Below, in pieces: positions 16,618 to 26,042 of a stretch of DNA of 64,000 nucleotides. Source of the stretch: Deltaproteobacteria bacterium. GTDB taxonomy: Bacteria; Myxococcota_A; Polyangia; GCA-2747355. The notes below the pieces were generated by a model. That model made no database searches and had not been told where the DNA came from. It was given only the letters and a program-made list of their open reading frames with translations. The translations under genes and the position numbers were made by a program. The stretch's first letter is position 1. Each line of letters begins with the position of its first letter. Location: assembly GCA_020633415.1 (NCBI GenBank), contig JACKDQ010000010.1:124001-188000 (forward strand), read 5' to 3'.

Positions 16618-17253
16618 ATGACCGCATTTCGGATTCTCGCCAGCGCAAGCCTGTTGTTGGCGAGTTGCGTTGGCGTCGACCTAGGTGATGCACCCTTTTT
16701 CTGTAGCTCAGCTGGGCAATGCCCGGAGGGCTACAGCTGTCGAGCGATCGGCGGCCAACAGGTCTGTGCGCGCTCGGGTGGATTTTGCGGTGATGGTGTC
16801 TGCGATCCGAGCAGCGAGAGCTGTGAGAACTGTTCAACCGATTGCGGCTGCGCCGATCAGGGCATCGGCAAGAGCGATCGCGGCAGCTCGCCGGACAGTG
16901 GCATCACGCTGGTTGACGCCAAAGTTAGCATCGACGCGCCGGCTCCCGCCGATAGTCGCCCCCCTGTCGACACGTACTTGCCCGATACCACCGTCGACCA
17001 ACGCGTGACCGGGACGCTGACCTGCGATGCGGCGGTCAACTGCGTGATCAATTGCACGGCGCCCGGTTGCGAAAAACAGTGCGCGGCGAGCGTGCGTCCC
17101 AGTTCGGTCGCGCTGTTCAACGCCTTCGTTAACTGCATCGCCACCGCCGAGACCGGTGCCTGCTCCTGGACTTGTCCCAATGGGTCGAGCTGCGGCCAGT
17201 GCCTGGCGTTCGAGTGCGAATTCGAACTGATGCGCTGTCAGGCCGACAAGTAG
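16618..17253 (+). CDS. Cys-rich lipoprotein with Asp/Pro-rich linker
   Basis: This is a 211-residue lipoprotein. The signal peptide ends in LLASC at residue 16. Residues 28-80 form a Cys-rich module, including FCGDGVCDPSSESCENC, which looks like an EGF/DUF4215-type disulphide repeat. A low-complexity linker rich in Asp, Ser, Pro and Thr (about 85-130) follows, and then a second Cys-rich module of about 80 residues with ten or more cysteines. No enzyme signature is seen. The same architecture (lipobox, Asp-rich stalk, folded module) recurs in four other genes here. No good Shine-Dalgarno precedes the ATG; a TAGTACAG motif lies about 40 bp upstream. Confidence 0.75.
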   Translation: MTAFRILASASLLLASCVGVDLGDAPFFCSSAGQCPEGYSCRAIGGQQVCARSGGFCGDGVCDPSSESCENCSTDCGCADQGIGKSDRGSSPDSGITLVDAKVSIDAPAPADSRPPVDTYLPDTTVDQRVTGTLTCDAAVNCVINCTAPGCEKQCAASVRPSSVALFNAFVNCIATAETGACSWTCPNGSSCGQCLAFECEFELMRCQADK

Positions 17254-17319
17254 GGACGCTTGAGAAGTCGGAAGTTTTCAAAGTCCTTGGCCGTTTCTTC
17301 GAAAATTTCGGAAGCGTCC
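17254..17319. terminator. Inverted repeat between convergent genes, possible bidirectional terminator
   Basis: GGACGCTT (17254-17261) is repeated inverted as AAGCGTCC (17312-17319), and near-complementary GAAGTTTTC and GAAAATTTC segments lie inside. It fills the gap between two convergent stops. The stem is imperfect, so the terminator role is a guess; it might also be a decayed REP-like palindrome. Confidence 0.3.
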
Positions 17320-17326
17320 GCTACCG

Positions 17327-18223
17327 CTACTGCCGCGCGAGTTTCTTGTAGCCATGGCGTTCGACGTTGACCAACCAGGCGGCGGCATTCTTCACGTAGC
17401 GTGCGGTGCCGGCGGTATCCCAGCGTAGATAGAGGCGGGTGAAGCCGCCGTCGAGGATCGCACGCTTGCCACCCTTGTCGTAGAAGGCTGCGACGAGGTT
17501 GTTGGCCGAGCCGTAGATCAACGGGGTGAGCGTCTGATTGGGTTGGATGGTGGCGATGGTGATCCCCTCGTAGAGGTGAGCTAGGCCGGTGGTCAAAAGG
17601 TGCTTGGGCAGCACGCCAGCGCGACCCCGCTTGCTGATGCCCACCACCTTGTTGCCCATCAGGTTGCCCTTCATCGTCACGCCAAGCAGCGCCTGCGCGA
17701 CGGCGTTAGCGTCGGCGTAATAGGGCTGATTGTCGCCCCAAATATAGACGCCGCGGCCGCTTTGAAAGAAGCGCTTGATCACCGCGATATGCTTGGCGCT
17801 CAGATGGCGGCGCGAGTCGGAGATCAACCAGAACTGGCAGGCCTTTTTCAGGTCTGCGGCCAGCACCTCGGGCGTCGGCGCGCCGTTGCTGTAGCGATAG
17901 ACCGAAAAGCCCTTCTGCTTGAGCGCCGCCCGCGGCAGGTGAAAGTCAAACCCCTCGCCGGTGTACAGGTGCAGCACCACGATCGTCTTCCCGGAAAACG
18001 CGCCGTCGACGGCCAGGTCGTACTGCGAGCCCGCGGCGTTGCCGTACTGGTCACCCCGCGCCTTGGTCCTGACGCTCTCGTAGTAGACCGAGCCGTCCGC
18101 TCGACGACGCTTTTCGCGGTGCGTTGCTTCGGGTTCGTTGACCGCGGCCTGCGGGTTGTACTGGGCCAGCGCCGGAACGGCCGTGCAGGCAAGGGTAAGG
18201 GCGACAAGGCTCATGCGAAGCAT
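17327..18223 (-). CDS. Secreted protein of unknown function, possibly amidotransferase-like fold
   Basis: This 298-residue protein starts at ATG 18223 after a strong AAGGAGG. A signal peptide (1-20, cleaved after ALA) exports it. The mature domain begins TIVVLHLYTGEGFDF and continues with KGFSVYRY, the strand FWLISD, and a glycine-bearing loop GRGVYIWGDNQPYY. The alternating strands and helices resemble a Rossmann-like or class I amidotransferase-like fold, but no catalytic Cys-His-Glu triad can be placed, so it may be a binding or inactive domain. The C-terminus has a Trp-Asp-Thr-Ala-Gly-Thr-Ala-Arg segment and a Lys-rich tail. I do not know a named family. The next gene upstream on the same strand also encodes a secreted unknown. 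Confidence 0.65.
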   Translation of the reverse strand: MLRMSLVALTLACTAVPALAQYNPQAAVNEPEATHREKRRRADGSVYYESVRTKARGDQYGNAAGSQYDLAVDGAFSGKTIVVLHLYTGEGFDFHLPRAALKQKGFSVYRYSNGAPTPEVLAADLKKACQFWLISDSRRHLSAKHIAVIKRFFQSGRGVYIWGDNQPYYADANAVAQALLGVTMKGNLMGNKVVGISKRGRAGVLPKHLLTTGLAHLYEGITIATIQPNQTLTPLIYGSANNLVAAFYDKGGKRAILDGGFTRLYLRWDTAGTARYVKNAAAWLVNVERHGYKKLARQ

Positions 18224-18375
18224 CGGGACCTCCTTGTCCTTCCCTCAACGCACGACCCGCGGTGGCGGTTTGAATTTTCTGCCAGGACCAAGCTACGCCG
18301 TGCTCGGGACCCCTTCGGGACGCTCTCTGAGGGGAGCGACGGCATCCCTGTGCCGAAGGGCGCCGCGACGCTGCA

Positions 18376-19362
18376 TTATTCTTTTGTCGCAGACGCCGAT
18401 TTGAGGTCGGCAAGAACCGCCTTGGCGTCGCTTTCCTTAATCCAGTTATTCTTCAAGAGCGCTTTCGTCACCTTGCTGCGCCATTGGACCGGCACGCGCC
18501 TCAACAGGTCCTTGGGCATCGGCGTTGGCTCGAGAAAAACGATGTCGCCGGCCGCCTTTTGGTAGCCGCCATTGACATAGTCTAGGGCCAGAGTATCGGA
18601 GTAGTGCAGGGTCGGCTCGATCGCTTCCTTCCAGAGTTCTTCCTTCCAGAGGCGAATCGACCAGTTGGCCTGCGAATATTCTATGTGGTCGAAGAATACC
18701 GCGCGGCGCCGCGTTTCCTTGGTGCCCGCCTTTTCGATGGTATGAAAGAGGCCCTTGAGCAGGCCCGACGGCTCGACCAAACGCGTTACGGTGCTTGCGC
18801 GGGTCCTGCCATAACGCCGGGTTGCAACATTGATGTTTCCGTCGGCTTTATGACGCTCGATAGTCTGCCGCACGGTCACGCGCTCGGAATCCCAACCGCT
18901 CGCTTTGAGTGCATCTAGAAAGGTCGGCGGGGCGACGGCCTCGGAGAAGGCACCTCGCTTGTTGTTGCCTCTGATGGGATAGGCCTCGCCCGCGTGGCGG
19001 ATGTACTCGACGGTGACCGTCCCCGAGACATCTTGCTGCACATTCACGTCAAAGATTTCGAAGCTAGGAACCTTGTCGGAACGCTTTCGATCGTATGCCT
19101 CTGGTTTGACCTTCGTTGTGCGCGAATAGTGGAAAAAGAGTTGCTTGGCGCTGGAGTGGCCTTCCAACGTCCACGGTCCGGCTCGACCCGTTTGGATCTT
19201 TTCGACGAAAAGGTTGGCCTGCCGCATGATCGCCTTCGCCTCAACGTTGGCATAACGGCCCGGTTTGGGTAGGCCCGTCTTTTCGAGCAAGCGAACCGGG
19301 GCCGCCAACGTAGATCCCGCGACGAGCATGCTTAGGCAGATAACGATACCGAAATGGGGCAA
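18376..19362 (-). CDS. Secreted protein of unknown function
   Basis: This 328-residue protein starts at a TTG (19362) preceded by GAGGAAAAG and has a signal peptide ending near STLA-AP (residue 20). The mature protein is highly charged, with many Lys/Arg and regularly spaced aromatic residues, and no cysteines apart from one in the signal peptide. Segments such as FHYSRTTKVKPEAYDRK and WSIRLWKEELWKEAIEP suggest a mixed alpha/beta domain followed by a helical tail. I do not recognise a family. A gap of 152 bp separates it from the next secreted gene, so they may or may not share a transcript. The high Lys content is unlike the Arg/Ala-rich neighbours. Confidence 0.6.
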   Translation of the reverse strand: MPHFGIVICLSMLVAGSTLAAPVRLLEKTGLPKPGRYANVEAKAIMRQANLFVEKIQTGRAGPWTLEGHSSAKQLFFHYSRTTKVKPEAYDRKRSDKVPSFEIFDVNVQQDVSGTVTVEYIRHAGEAYPIRGNNKRGAFSEAVAPPTFLDALKASGWDSERVTVRQTIERHKADGNINVATRRYGRTRASTVTRLVEPSGLLKGLFHTIEKAGTKETRRRAVFFDHIEYSQANWSIRLWKEELWKEAIEPTLHYSDTLALDYVNGGYQKAAGDIVFLEPTPMPKDLLRRVPVQWRSKVTKALLKNNWIKESDAKAVLADLKSASATKE

Positions 19363-19621
19363 AGGACTTTTCCTCTGGCGCTTGCACGTTTCAATATCCG
19401 TGCCACGTCAGAGCGCGCTTACGCGGTCTTCTTTTCTTTTTCGATGCTGCAAACCGACAAGTTCGTTTGGCAAGTTCATTTGGCGAGCGATCAAGCCGAC
19501 AACGGGTTTGGCCACCGCCTGGTGACCGATTCCTCCAGACACAAATGACTGGTCCTAGGAGATCAAACCGTCGTCTTCATCGATGCGGCCTTAGCCCGCC
19601 GTCTTAGCGCTGATCGTTGTC

Positions 19622-20299
19622 CTAGCGGCGATGCAGATCGACGGTCCAATAGGTTGGATAACCCGAGGGGCACTCGACGTAGCCGATGCCGACGTGGCTG
19701 TAATTGCCGAGCAACAGTTGTTTGGCACTCGGGTTGGCGTTCCAGGTATCGAAAACCGCTTGGCCGGTCGTCTGGCCGGCGGCGATCAGTTCGGCGACGT
19801 AGCCGGTGAATCCGGCGGCAGCGAGTCGCTGAGCATAGGTTGAGCCGTCCGCGCCGACATTGGTCAACTGGCCCAGCTTGCACATCTCGTTGCTGTGAGC
19901 TAGGGCGACCGCGCCGAGTTTATCGTCGCAGGCCAGCGCGCTACTCCGCGCGGCGTTGATCACCGCGAGCAACGCTTTGACCTGGGCGCTGCCGCAGCTG
20001 CCGGTCGCGGCAACGCTGCTGTCGCTCGGCGGCGTTGTGCTATCGGCCGTTGCTACCTGTTGGTCCGGGGCGTTGTGGCTACTGTCGGCGGCTGGCTGCG
20101 CATCGGTCGCTGGCGCTACCGCGCTATCGGCGCCTGGACCGCTCGAATCGAATTTGAGCGCGCCCGCGTCGGTCAATCCGCTGTCTCCGCCCGGCTGCGA
20201 TTCGCCCCCCGAGCAACCCACACCGAGCGCGCCGGCCGCCAAGACACCCAATGCCCAAAACAAAGATCGGTTTCGACAAGCCCTGTCTTCCTGCATCAT
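19622..20299 (-). CDS. CAP (SCP/PR1) domain lipoprotein
   Basis: The chosen start is ATG 20299 (the next codon is also ATG). It gives a 225-residue lipoprotein with lipobox GVGC near residue 29. Residues 30-100 are a linker of Asp, Ser, Ala and Pro. The C-terminal 125 residues form a CAP-like domain: INAARSSALACDDKLGAVALAHSNEMC, then YAQRLAAAGFTGYVAELIAAG, a Trp-Asn-Ala-Asn-Pro segment, HVGIGYVECPSGYPTYWTVDLH. CAP proteins often bind lipids or act as proteases; the usual active-site His/Glu pair is only partly recognisable. It is divergent from murE by 195 bp. Confidence 0.82.
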   Translation of the reverse strand: MMQEDRACRNRSLFWALGVLAAGALGVGCSGGESQPGGDSGLTDAGALKFDSSGPGADSAVAPATDAQPAADSSHNAPDQQVATADSTTPPSDSSVAATGSCGSAQVKALLAVINAARSSALACDDKLGAVALAHSNEMCKLGQLTNVGADGSTYAQRLAAAGFTGYVAELIAAGQTTGQAVFDTWNANPSAKQLLLGNYSHVGIGYVECPSGYPTYWTVDLHRR

Positions 20300-20459
20300 G
20301 CGCTGGCTAAAGAGCAAGTCGTGGGCCGTTCTGGTCGCTGCGTTTTCGCTCCCTTGCGCGTGCCGGCCGGGAATCGCTGCCCCAGTACGACCACAGTGGA
20401 CCCCAGCGCGATTGCACCTGATTTCGGTGGTCTTGCCCGGCGATTCGTTGCCCGGGGAT

Positions 20460-20488
20460 TTGTTGCGACAAGGCGCCCGTATTACAGT
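20460..20488 (+). promoter_or_regulatory. Candidate promoter of the dcw cluster
   Basis: TTGTTG (20460-20465) and TACAGT (20483-20488) are exactly 17 bp apart. Transcription would start close to the murE ATG at 20495, and there is no Shine-Dalgarno, so a leaderless mRNA is plausible. This is read by eye only. Confidence 0.35.
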
Positions 20489-20494
20489 GTGGCG

Positions 20495-21997
20495 ATGATG
20501 CGGCTCGATCGATTGCTTGGTGACCGGATCGCCCTTTCTCGCGAACAGGCGGCGATCGAGATCGCTGATGTGGCTGATGATTCGCGCGAGGTTAAAGCGA
20601 ACGACCTGTTCTTCGCCATCGCTGGTTTGACCGTCGATGGCCATGATTTCGCCCAGCGAGCGGTCGATGCTGGCGCCGCCGCCGTAGTTTGTCAGCGCCC
20701 GCTCGACCTCGAGGTACCGTGTTTGCAGGTCGACGACCCGGCCGAGTTGCTGGGGATCGTTGCCGCGCGGCTAAACGACTCGCCAGGCGATGCGCTGCGC
20801 ACGATCGGCATCACCGGGACCAATGGCAAGACGACGACGGCCTATCTGTGCGAGGCGATCTGCCAGCAAGCAGGGTGGCGCACCGGTCTGCTTGGTACCG
20901 TTGCCTACCGGATCGCTGCAGAGCAGATCCCCGCGCCATATACCACGCCGACCGCGATCGTGCTCCAGCGTCTGCTCAAGAAGATGGTCGCCGCGCAGTG
21001 CGACACAGCGATCATGGAGATCTCTTCTCACGCGCTCGAGCAGCGCCGCGTCGCCGGTCTGTCGATCGACGTGGCGGCGTTTAGTCACATTACCCAGGAC
21101 CATCTCGACCTCCACGGCGACATGAAGCGATACCTGGCGGCCAAACTGCTGTTGTTCAGCTCGGTGTTGCGCAGCGGCGGAACTGCCGTGGTCAATGTTG
21201 ATGGCGATGGCGCCGATGTCGTGCAATCGGTTGTCGCCGACCGTGGCGATCTGCGGCTCTTGCGGTGTTCGCGCCAGCGCTCCGATGTCGAAGCGGTGCT
21301 CAGCGATTGGCACTCGACGCTTGGCGGAAGTCGGGGGCGACTGACGATCGCTGGAGAGCAGGTCGATTTTAGCTCGCCGTTGGTCGGTGACTTTAACGCT
21401 GACAACCTGCTGTTGGCGGCGACGTGCTGCTTTGCCGCTGGCCTAAAGGTTGCTCAACTGCCGGCGGGCATCGCTCAGATGCCCGGTGTGCCCGGTCGTT
21501 TGCAGCGCATCGACCAGTCGGCGATCTTTGTCGACTACGCTCACACGCCCGACGCGCTCAAGCGCGCGATCGCCGTGTTGCGTCCGCTATGCCGCGGTCG
21601 GCTGTTGGTCGTTTTTGGTTGTGGCGGTGACCGCGATCAACAAAAGCGTCCACTGATGGCGCGAGCTGTTGCCGACGGTGCAGACCTGGCAATCGTCACT
21701 TCGGATAACCCACGTAGCGAATCACCTCAGGCGATCATCGCGCAGATCGTCGCCGGTCTACCCAGCGATCTGCGCGAGGTCGATGGCACAGCGGCTCGCG
21801 GGTACTGGGTCGAAGCCGATCGGCAGCGGGCGATCGAGCAAGCCGTCGCTGCACTTGGTCCTGATGACGCGCTGCTGATCGCGGGCAAGGGTCACGAGGA
21901 CTATCAGATCGTCGGTGACCGTCGGTTGCCGTTTGATGACCGAGAGCAAGCGCGACGCGCACTGGCCATCGCCGCCGCCCAACGGAGCAAACGATGA
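20495..21997 (+). CDS. murE: UDP-MurNAc-tripeptide synthetase MurE, meso-DAP type
   Basis: This 500-residue Mur ligase adds the third peptide residue to UDP-MurNAc-L-Ala-D-Glu in the cytoplasm. It has the N-terminal UDP-binding domain, the ATP loop GTNGKTTT at 108-115, the central MEISSHALEQRRV motif and the C-terminal ligase domain. DNPR at 404-407 is the signature of enzymes that add meso-diaminopimelate rather than lysine. The start is ATG 20495 (20498 is also possible). It is the first gene of the dcw cluster and overlaps murF by 4 bp (ATGA). Confidence 0.96.
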   Translation: MMRLDRLLGDRIALSREQAAIEIADVADDSREVKANDLFFAIAGLTVDGHDFAQRAVDAGAAAVVCQRPLDLEVPCLQVDDPAELLGIVAARLNDSPGDALRTIGITGTNGKTTTAYLCEAICQQAGWRTGLLGTVAYRIAAEQIPAPYTTPTAIVLQRLLKKMVAAQCDTAIMEISSHALEQRRVAGLSIDVAAFSHITQDHLDLHGDMKRYLAAKLLLFSSVLRSGGTAVVNVDGDGADVVQSVVADRGDLRLLRCSRQRSDVEAVLSDWHSTLGGSRGRLTIAGEQVDFSSPLVGDFNADNLLLAATCCFAAGLKVAQLPAGIAQMPGVPGRLQRIDQSAIFVDYAHTPDALKRAIAVLRPLCRGRLLVVFGCGGDRDQQKRPLMARAVADGADLAIVTSDNPRSESPQAIIAQIVAGLPSDLREVDGTAARGYWVEADRQRAIEQAVAALGPDDALLIAGKGHEDYQIVGDRRLPFDDREQARRALAIAAAQRSKR

Positions 21998-23355
21998 TCT
22001 CGATGTCGGCCAAGCAAGCCGCAGCGCTTCTCGGTGTGACACCGCCCGGCGATGACGCCGATTTCACTGGGATCAGCATCGACAGCCGCAATGTCGGTCA
22101 AGGTCAGGCGTTTGCCGCGCTGGCCGGTGAGCGTTTCGACGGACATCGTTTTATCGGCCAAGCGGTTGCCGCCGGCGCATCGGTGGTCTTTGCCGAGCGT
22201 AGCGGCGCTAGTGCTGGCGCGCCGTTGGTTGTCGTGCCGGCGATGCGCGCTGCCCTCGGCCAGCTTGCCCACGCTTGGCGCGCACGCGTCGCGCCGACGG
22301 TTGTCGCGATTACCGGCTCGATGGGCAAGACGACGACCAAGGAGTTTTGCCTGGCGCTCGCTCGGCAGCTCGGTTCGGCCCATGCGACGGCGGGGAACTA
22401 CAACAACGAGATCGGTTTGCCGCTCACGCTGTTTGCCATGCCTGCCGACACGCGCACCGCGGTGTTGGAATTGGGAATGAACGCACCAGGCGAGATCGCC
22501 GCGCTTGCCGAGATCGCCGCGCCAGACATTGGTGTGGTGACCAATGTTGCACCCGTTCACCTGGCGGGCTTGGGAAGCCTCGATGCGATCATCCGCGCCA
22601 AAGGTGAGCTGATCAGCGACGTCGCGCGCCGGGCTGGCTGCGTGATTATTCCTGACGACCAACCAGCCTTGCTGCAGTTGGCCCGCGGCGCCGCTCGGAT
22701 CTTGCGGTTTGGCCGCGCAGCCGACAGCGATATCCGCCTGGTCAGCGCCAAGACCTCGCGCACCGGCAGCGATCTGGTGATCGCGTTGGCTGGTCACGAG
22801 CATCGGCTGCGAATCGGTTTGGTCGGTCGGCACAACGCGCACAACGCCACCGCCGCGGCAGCGGTCGGTCTGGCCCTCGGGCTGACCGCACAGCAGATCA
22901 TCGCTGCGCTTAGCGCACCGATTACGTTGCCGGCACATCGCTCGGCGCTCACGGTGATCGGCAAATGGCAAGTCATCGACGACTGCTATAACTCCAGCCC
23001 GCGCGCTGCCGAAGCCGCCCTTGAGATGCTGGTCGAGCTCGCCGCTGGTGGGCCGGCCGTTGCGGTCCTTGGCGAGATGCGTGAACTCGGTGAGCAAAGC
23101 GCTGAGTTGCACCATGCCCTCGGTCGCTTCGCGGCAGGTGTCGGTCTTTCGGCGTTGGTCGTCGTCGGTCAGGGCGCCAAGTCCCTCGCAGCGGGCGCCT
23201 TGGAGGCGGGGATGGCGGCCGAGCAGGTGCTGTTTGTCGAGTCGCCCGAGCTCGCCGTGCCGCTGCTCGAACAGCAGGTGGCGGGCTTTTTGTTGGTTAA
23301 GGGCTCACGGGGCGCGCAGTTAGAGCGTTTGATCAGCGCCATGCAGGCCAGCTAA
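21994..23355 (+). CDS. murF: UDP-MurNAc-pentapeptide synthetase MurF
   Basis: This 453-residue Mur ligase joins D-Ala-D-Ala to the UDP-MurNAc tripeptide. The ATP loop GSMGKTTT lies at 118-125, followed by NYNNEIGLPLT, which is typical of MurF, then ELGMNAPGEI and the C-terminal YNSSPRAAEAALE. Size and motif order are normal. Its ATG overlaps the murE stop, so translation is likely coupled. D-Ala-D-Ala comes from the ddl gene further down the same cluster. Confidence 0.96.
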   Translation: MISMSAKQAAALLGVTPPGDDADFTGISIDSRNVGQGQAFAALAGERFDGHRFIGQAVAAGASVVFAERSGASAGAPLVVVPAMRAALGQLAHAWRARVAPTVVAITGSMGKTTTKEFCLALARQLGSAHATAGNYNNEIGLPLTLFAMPADTRTAVLELGMNAPGEIAALAEIAAPDIGVVTNVAPVHLAGLGSLDAIIRAKGELISDVARRAGCVIIPDDQPALLQLARGAARILRFGRAADSDIRLVSAKTSRTGSDLVIALAGHEHRLRIGLVGRHNAHNATAAAAVGLALGLTAQQIIAALSAPITLPAHRSALTVIGKWQVIDDCYNSSPRAAEAALEMLVELAAGGPAVAVLGEMRELGEQSAELHHALGRFAAGVGLSALVVVGQGAKSLAAGALEAGMAAEQVLFVESPELAVPLLEQQVAGFLLVKGSRGAQLERLISAMQAS

Positions 23356-23425
23356 CCGCCTTCGCCAGAAAACTGTCGTCCCGTTCGCCGATCGGGCATG
23401 ATGAAAGCGACTTCAGAGCGCCACC

Positions 23426-24628
23426 ATGTTTTTACATCTGCTCTATCCTCTGGCCCGTTACCACGCCCTTCGTTGGCTTTATGTCGTGCGCTATGCGTCG
23501 ACGCGAATGATCGCTTCGACGCTGACGGCGATGTTGATGAGCTTTTTGCTCGGTCCGTGGTTCATTCGCCAGTTGCAGTCGCGACAGATCGGTCAAACGA
23601 TCCGCGAAGACGGACCGCAGAGTCACCTCTCCAAAGCCGGAACGCCGACGATGGGTGGCAGTCTGATCCTTTTGGCGTTGGTTGTGCCGACGCTGCTCTG
23701 GTGCGATCTTAGCAATCAGTTGGTTTGGGTGGTCGTCGGCGTGACCCTCGGCTACGGTGCGATCGGCTTTATCGATGACTCGCGCAAGTTACGCTATAAG
23801 AACAGCAAGGGCATTCCGGGCAAGGTCAAGCTGATCGGTCAGACGCTGATCGGTGGCGCGGCGGTTGCTTTGATGGTTTGGGGCAACGTTTTCGAAAAGG
23901 ACGTCAGACACCGCCTGGCGCTTCCCTTTGCCGATTTCAACCGGCGCAGTCTGTTGCTCAACCCCGTGGTCTACTTCTTCTTCGGTTTGTTCGTGATCGT
24001 CGGCAGCTCTAATGCCGTCAACCTTACCGACGGTCTGGACGGGCTTGCGATCGGTCCAGTGATCGTCAGTGGTGGCACCTTTCTGATCCTCTCCTACGCT
24101 GCCGGTACCGCGCTCGGACAGCGCCGGGTGTTGACCGCCAAGGCGCGCGACCTGCTGGAGAAGCTCGCCGTGGAGATGGGCGAGGACGCCCCGCGACAGC
24201 TGTTTTCCTTCAACATCGCCGAGTACCTCAAGATCCCGCACATTCGCGGCGCCTCGGAGCTGGCGATCTATTGTGCGGCGATGGTTGGCTCGGGGGTTGG
24301 CTTCTTGTGGTTCAACACGCATCCGGCGTCGGTCTTCATGGGTGACGTTGGCTCACTGGCCCTCGGTGGCGGCCTGGGTACGATGGCCGTCCTCACCAAG
24401 AACGAGTTCGTTTGGGCGCTGATGGGCGGCGTGTTTGTCCTCGAGGCTGTATCGGTGATCGTCCAAGTGTTGTCGTTCAAGTTGACCGGCAAACGCGTCT
24501 TTCGCATGGCGCCGATTCATCACCACTTCGAGCTCAAAGGTTGGGCGGAGCCCAAAGTGATCGTCCGCTTTTGGATCATTTCGATCATGCTTGCCCTGGT
24601 TGCGTTGGCGACCTTGAAACTGCGCTAA
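23426..24628 (+). CDS. mraY: Phospho-MurNAc-pentapeptide translocase MraY
   Basis: This 400-residue integral membrane enzyme transfers phospho-MurNAc-pentapeptide to undecaprenyl phosphate, forming lipid I. About ten hydrophobic segments are visible. Family motifs include GTPTMGG near residue 72, GFIDDSRK, NAVNLTDGLDGLA with catalytic Asp residues, and HHHFELKGW near the C-terminus. It is longer than the usual 320-360 residues: there is an extra N-terminal part and a charged loop around residue 220-250 (rich in Arg, Glu and Lys). No strong ribosome site precedes the ATG. It overlaps murD by one base. Confidence 0.96.
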   Translation: MFLHLLYPLARYHALRWLYVVRYASTRMIASTLTAMLMSFLLGPWFIRQLQSRQIGQTIREDGPQSHLSKAGTPTMGGSLILLALVVPTLLWCDLSNQLVWVVVGVTLGYGAIGFIDDSRKLRYKNSKGIPGKVKLIGQTLIGGAAVALMVWGNVFEKDVRHRLALPFADFNRRSLLLNPVVYFFFGLFVIVGSSNAVNLTDGLDGLAIGPVIVSGGTFLILSYAAGTALGQRRVLTAKARDLLEKLAVEMGEDAPRQLFSFNIAEYLKIPHIRGASELAIYCAAMVGSGVGFLWFNTHPASVFMGDVGSLALGGGLGTMAVLTKNEFVWALMGGVFVLEAVSVIVQVLSFKLTGKRVFRMAPIHHHFELKGWAEPKVIVRFWIISIMLALVALATLKLR

Positions 24629-25995
24629 TGGCAACCCCCGAACTGCGCGGCAAACGCGTGCTGGTCGTCGGACTCGGTCGCTCTGGCATCGCCGCAGCCA
24701 ACCTCTGCCTTCGCAAGGGTGCACAGGTCGTCGGCACCGATATCCGCAACGCCGAGCAGCTCGGCCAGTCGTTGAGCGCGCTCGACGCGGGGGTAATCCG
24801 CGATCTCGCTGGCCACGATCCAGCGCACTTTGCTGCAGCCGAATTGATCATCGTTAGCCCCGGAGTGCCCCCGATCGCGCCGCTGGCTGCTGCCCAGGCG
24901 CGCGGCGTGCCGATCCTCGGAGAAATCGAGTTGGCGGCGCGCTTCGTTACGGCACCGATCGTCGCGGTGACCGGCACCAACGGCAAGTCGACGACCACTT
25001 CGCTGATCGGCGAGATGCTCGTTCGCTCGGGCCGATCGACCTTTGTCGGCGGCAATCTCGGTGTACCGCTGGCCGAGGCGGTTGCCGAAGATCGTGTCGA
25101 TGATCTGCAAGCGGTCGTGCTCGAGCTGTCGAGCTTTCAGCTGGAAACGGTCGAGCGCTTTTCCGCGCATGTCGCTCTGCTGCTCAACGTCAGCGAAGAT
25201 CACCTCGATCGCTATCCCGATTACGCCAGCTATTTGGCCGCCAAGGCGCGCGTTTTTGCCGGCCAAACGCCAGCCGATTTCGCGATCGTCGCCAACGATC
25301 GCGATTGTTTGGACCTGGCCGCAGCGGGCCAGGGGCGTACACTGCCCTTTGGTCTAACCGCCGAAACTGCCCCGCCGGCGGGCGCGTGGTTAACCGCCAG
25401 CGAATTCGTGCTCGTCGGCTTGAGCGATGCGGATCACGCGACAGAGCGCTATCCGATCAGCGCATTGCGCTTGGCCGGCCGACACAACCAGCTCAATGCG
25501 CTGGCAGCGATCGCCGCGGCGCGACTATTCGGTGCCAGCCCCGCGGCCGTCGAGCAAACGCTGCGCGAGTTTGCCGGGTTGCCTCATCGGATGGCGCATG
25601 TGCGTACCCTCGACGGCGTCGACTACTACAACGATTCAAAGGCGACCAATGTTGGCTCGGTGGTCGGCGGGCTAGCTGGCTTTGAGCGCCCGGTGGTTTT
25701 GATCGCCGGTGGCAAGGACAAGGGCGGTGATTATCGCCCATTCGCCGAAGCCGTCAGCGCACACTGCCGTCATGTTGTGCTGCTCGGCGCAGCGGCGGAG
25801 CTGATCGCCGCCGCACTCGACGACGATACGGCGGTCTCGCGGGCGACGACGATGGACCAAGCCGTCGCCCAAGCTCGCCAGGCTGCGCAGCTGGGCGACG
25901 CCGTCGTGCTGGCGCCCGCCTGCAGTAGCTATGACATGTACGAAAACTACGCGCGACGCGGCGACGATTTCGCCCGCGCGGTCAACGCGCTCTAG
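24628..25995 (+). CDS. murD: UDP-MurNAc-L-Ala:D-Glu ligase MurD
   Basis: This 455-residue Mur ligase adds D-glutamate to UDP-MurNAc-L-alanine. It begins with an NAD-like Rossmann strand VLVVGLGRSG and shows VTGTNGKSTTT (124-134), LELSSFQLE, NVSEDHLDRY and YNDSKATN in the usual order. The ATG at 24628 shares its first base with the mraY stop (TAATG); longer upstream frames overlap mraY and are not used. Length is normal. It supplies the substrate of MurE. Confidence 0.96.
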   Translation: MATPELRGKRVLVVGLGRSGIAAANLCLRKGAQVVGTDIRNAEQLGQSLSALDAGVIRDLAGHDPAHFAAAELIIVSPGVPPIAPLAAAQARGVPILGEIELAARFVTAPIVAVTGTNGKSTTTSLIGEMLVRSGRSTFVGGNLGVPLAEAVAEDRVDDLQAVVLELSSFQLETVERFSAHVALLLNVSEDHLDRYPDYASYLAAKARVFAGQTPADFAIVANDRDCLDLAAAGQGRTLPFGLTAETAPPAGAWLTASEFVLVGLSDADHATERYPISALRLAGRHNQLNALAAIAAARLFGASPAAVEQTLREFAGLPHRMAHVRTLDGVDYYNDSKATNVGSVVGGLAGFERPVVLIAGGKDKGGDYRPFAEAVSAHCRHVVLLGAAAELIAAALDDDTAVSRATTMDQAVAQARQAAQLGDAVVLAPACSSYDMYENYARRGDDFARAVNAL

Positions 25996-26042
25996 TCGCT
26001 CCATTTTTTGCCCACCGCCGCCTACCGAGCGATGATTGCTCG

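Noticed and set aside
21904..23115. Minus-strand open frame of 403 codons
   Set aside because: It is the antisense of murF, a certain gene.
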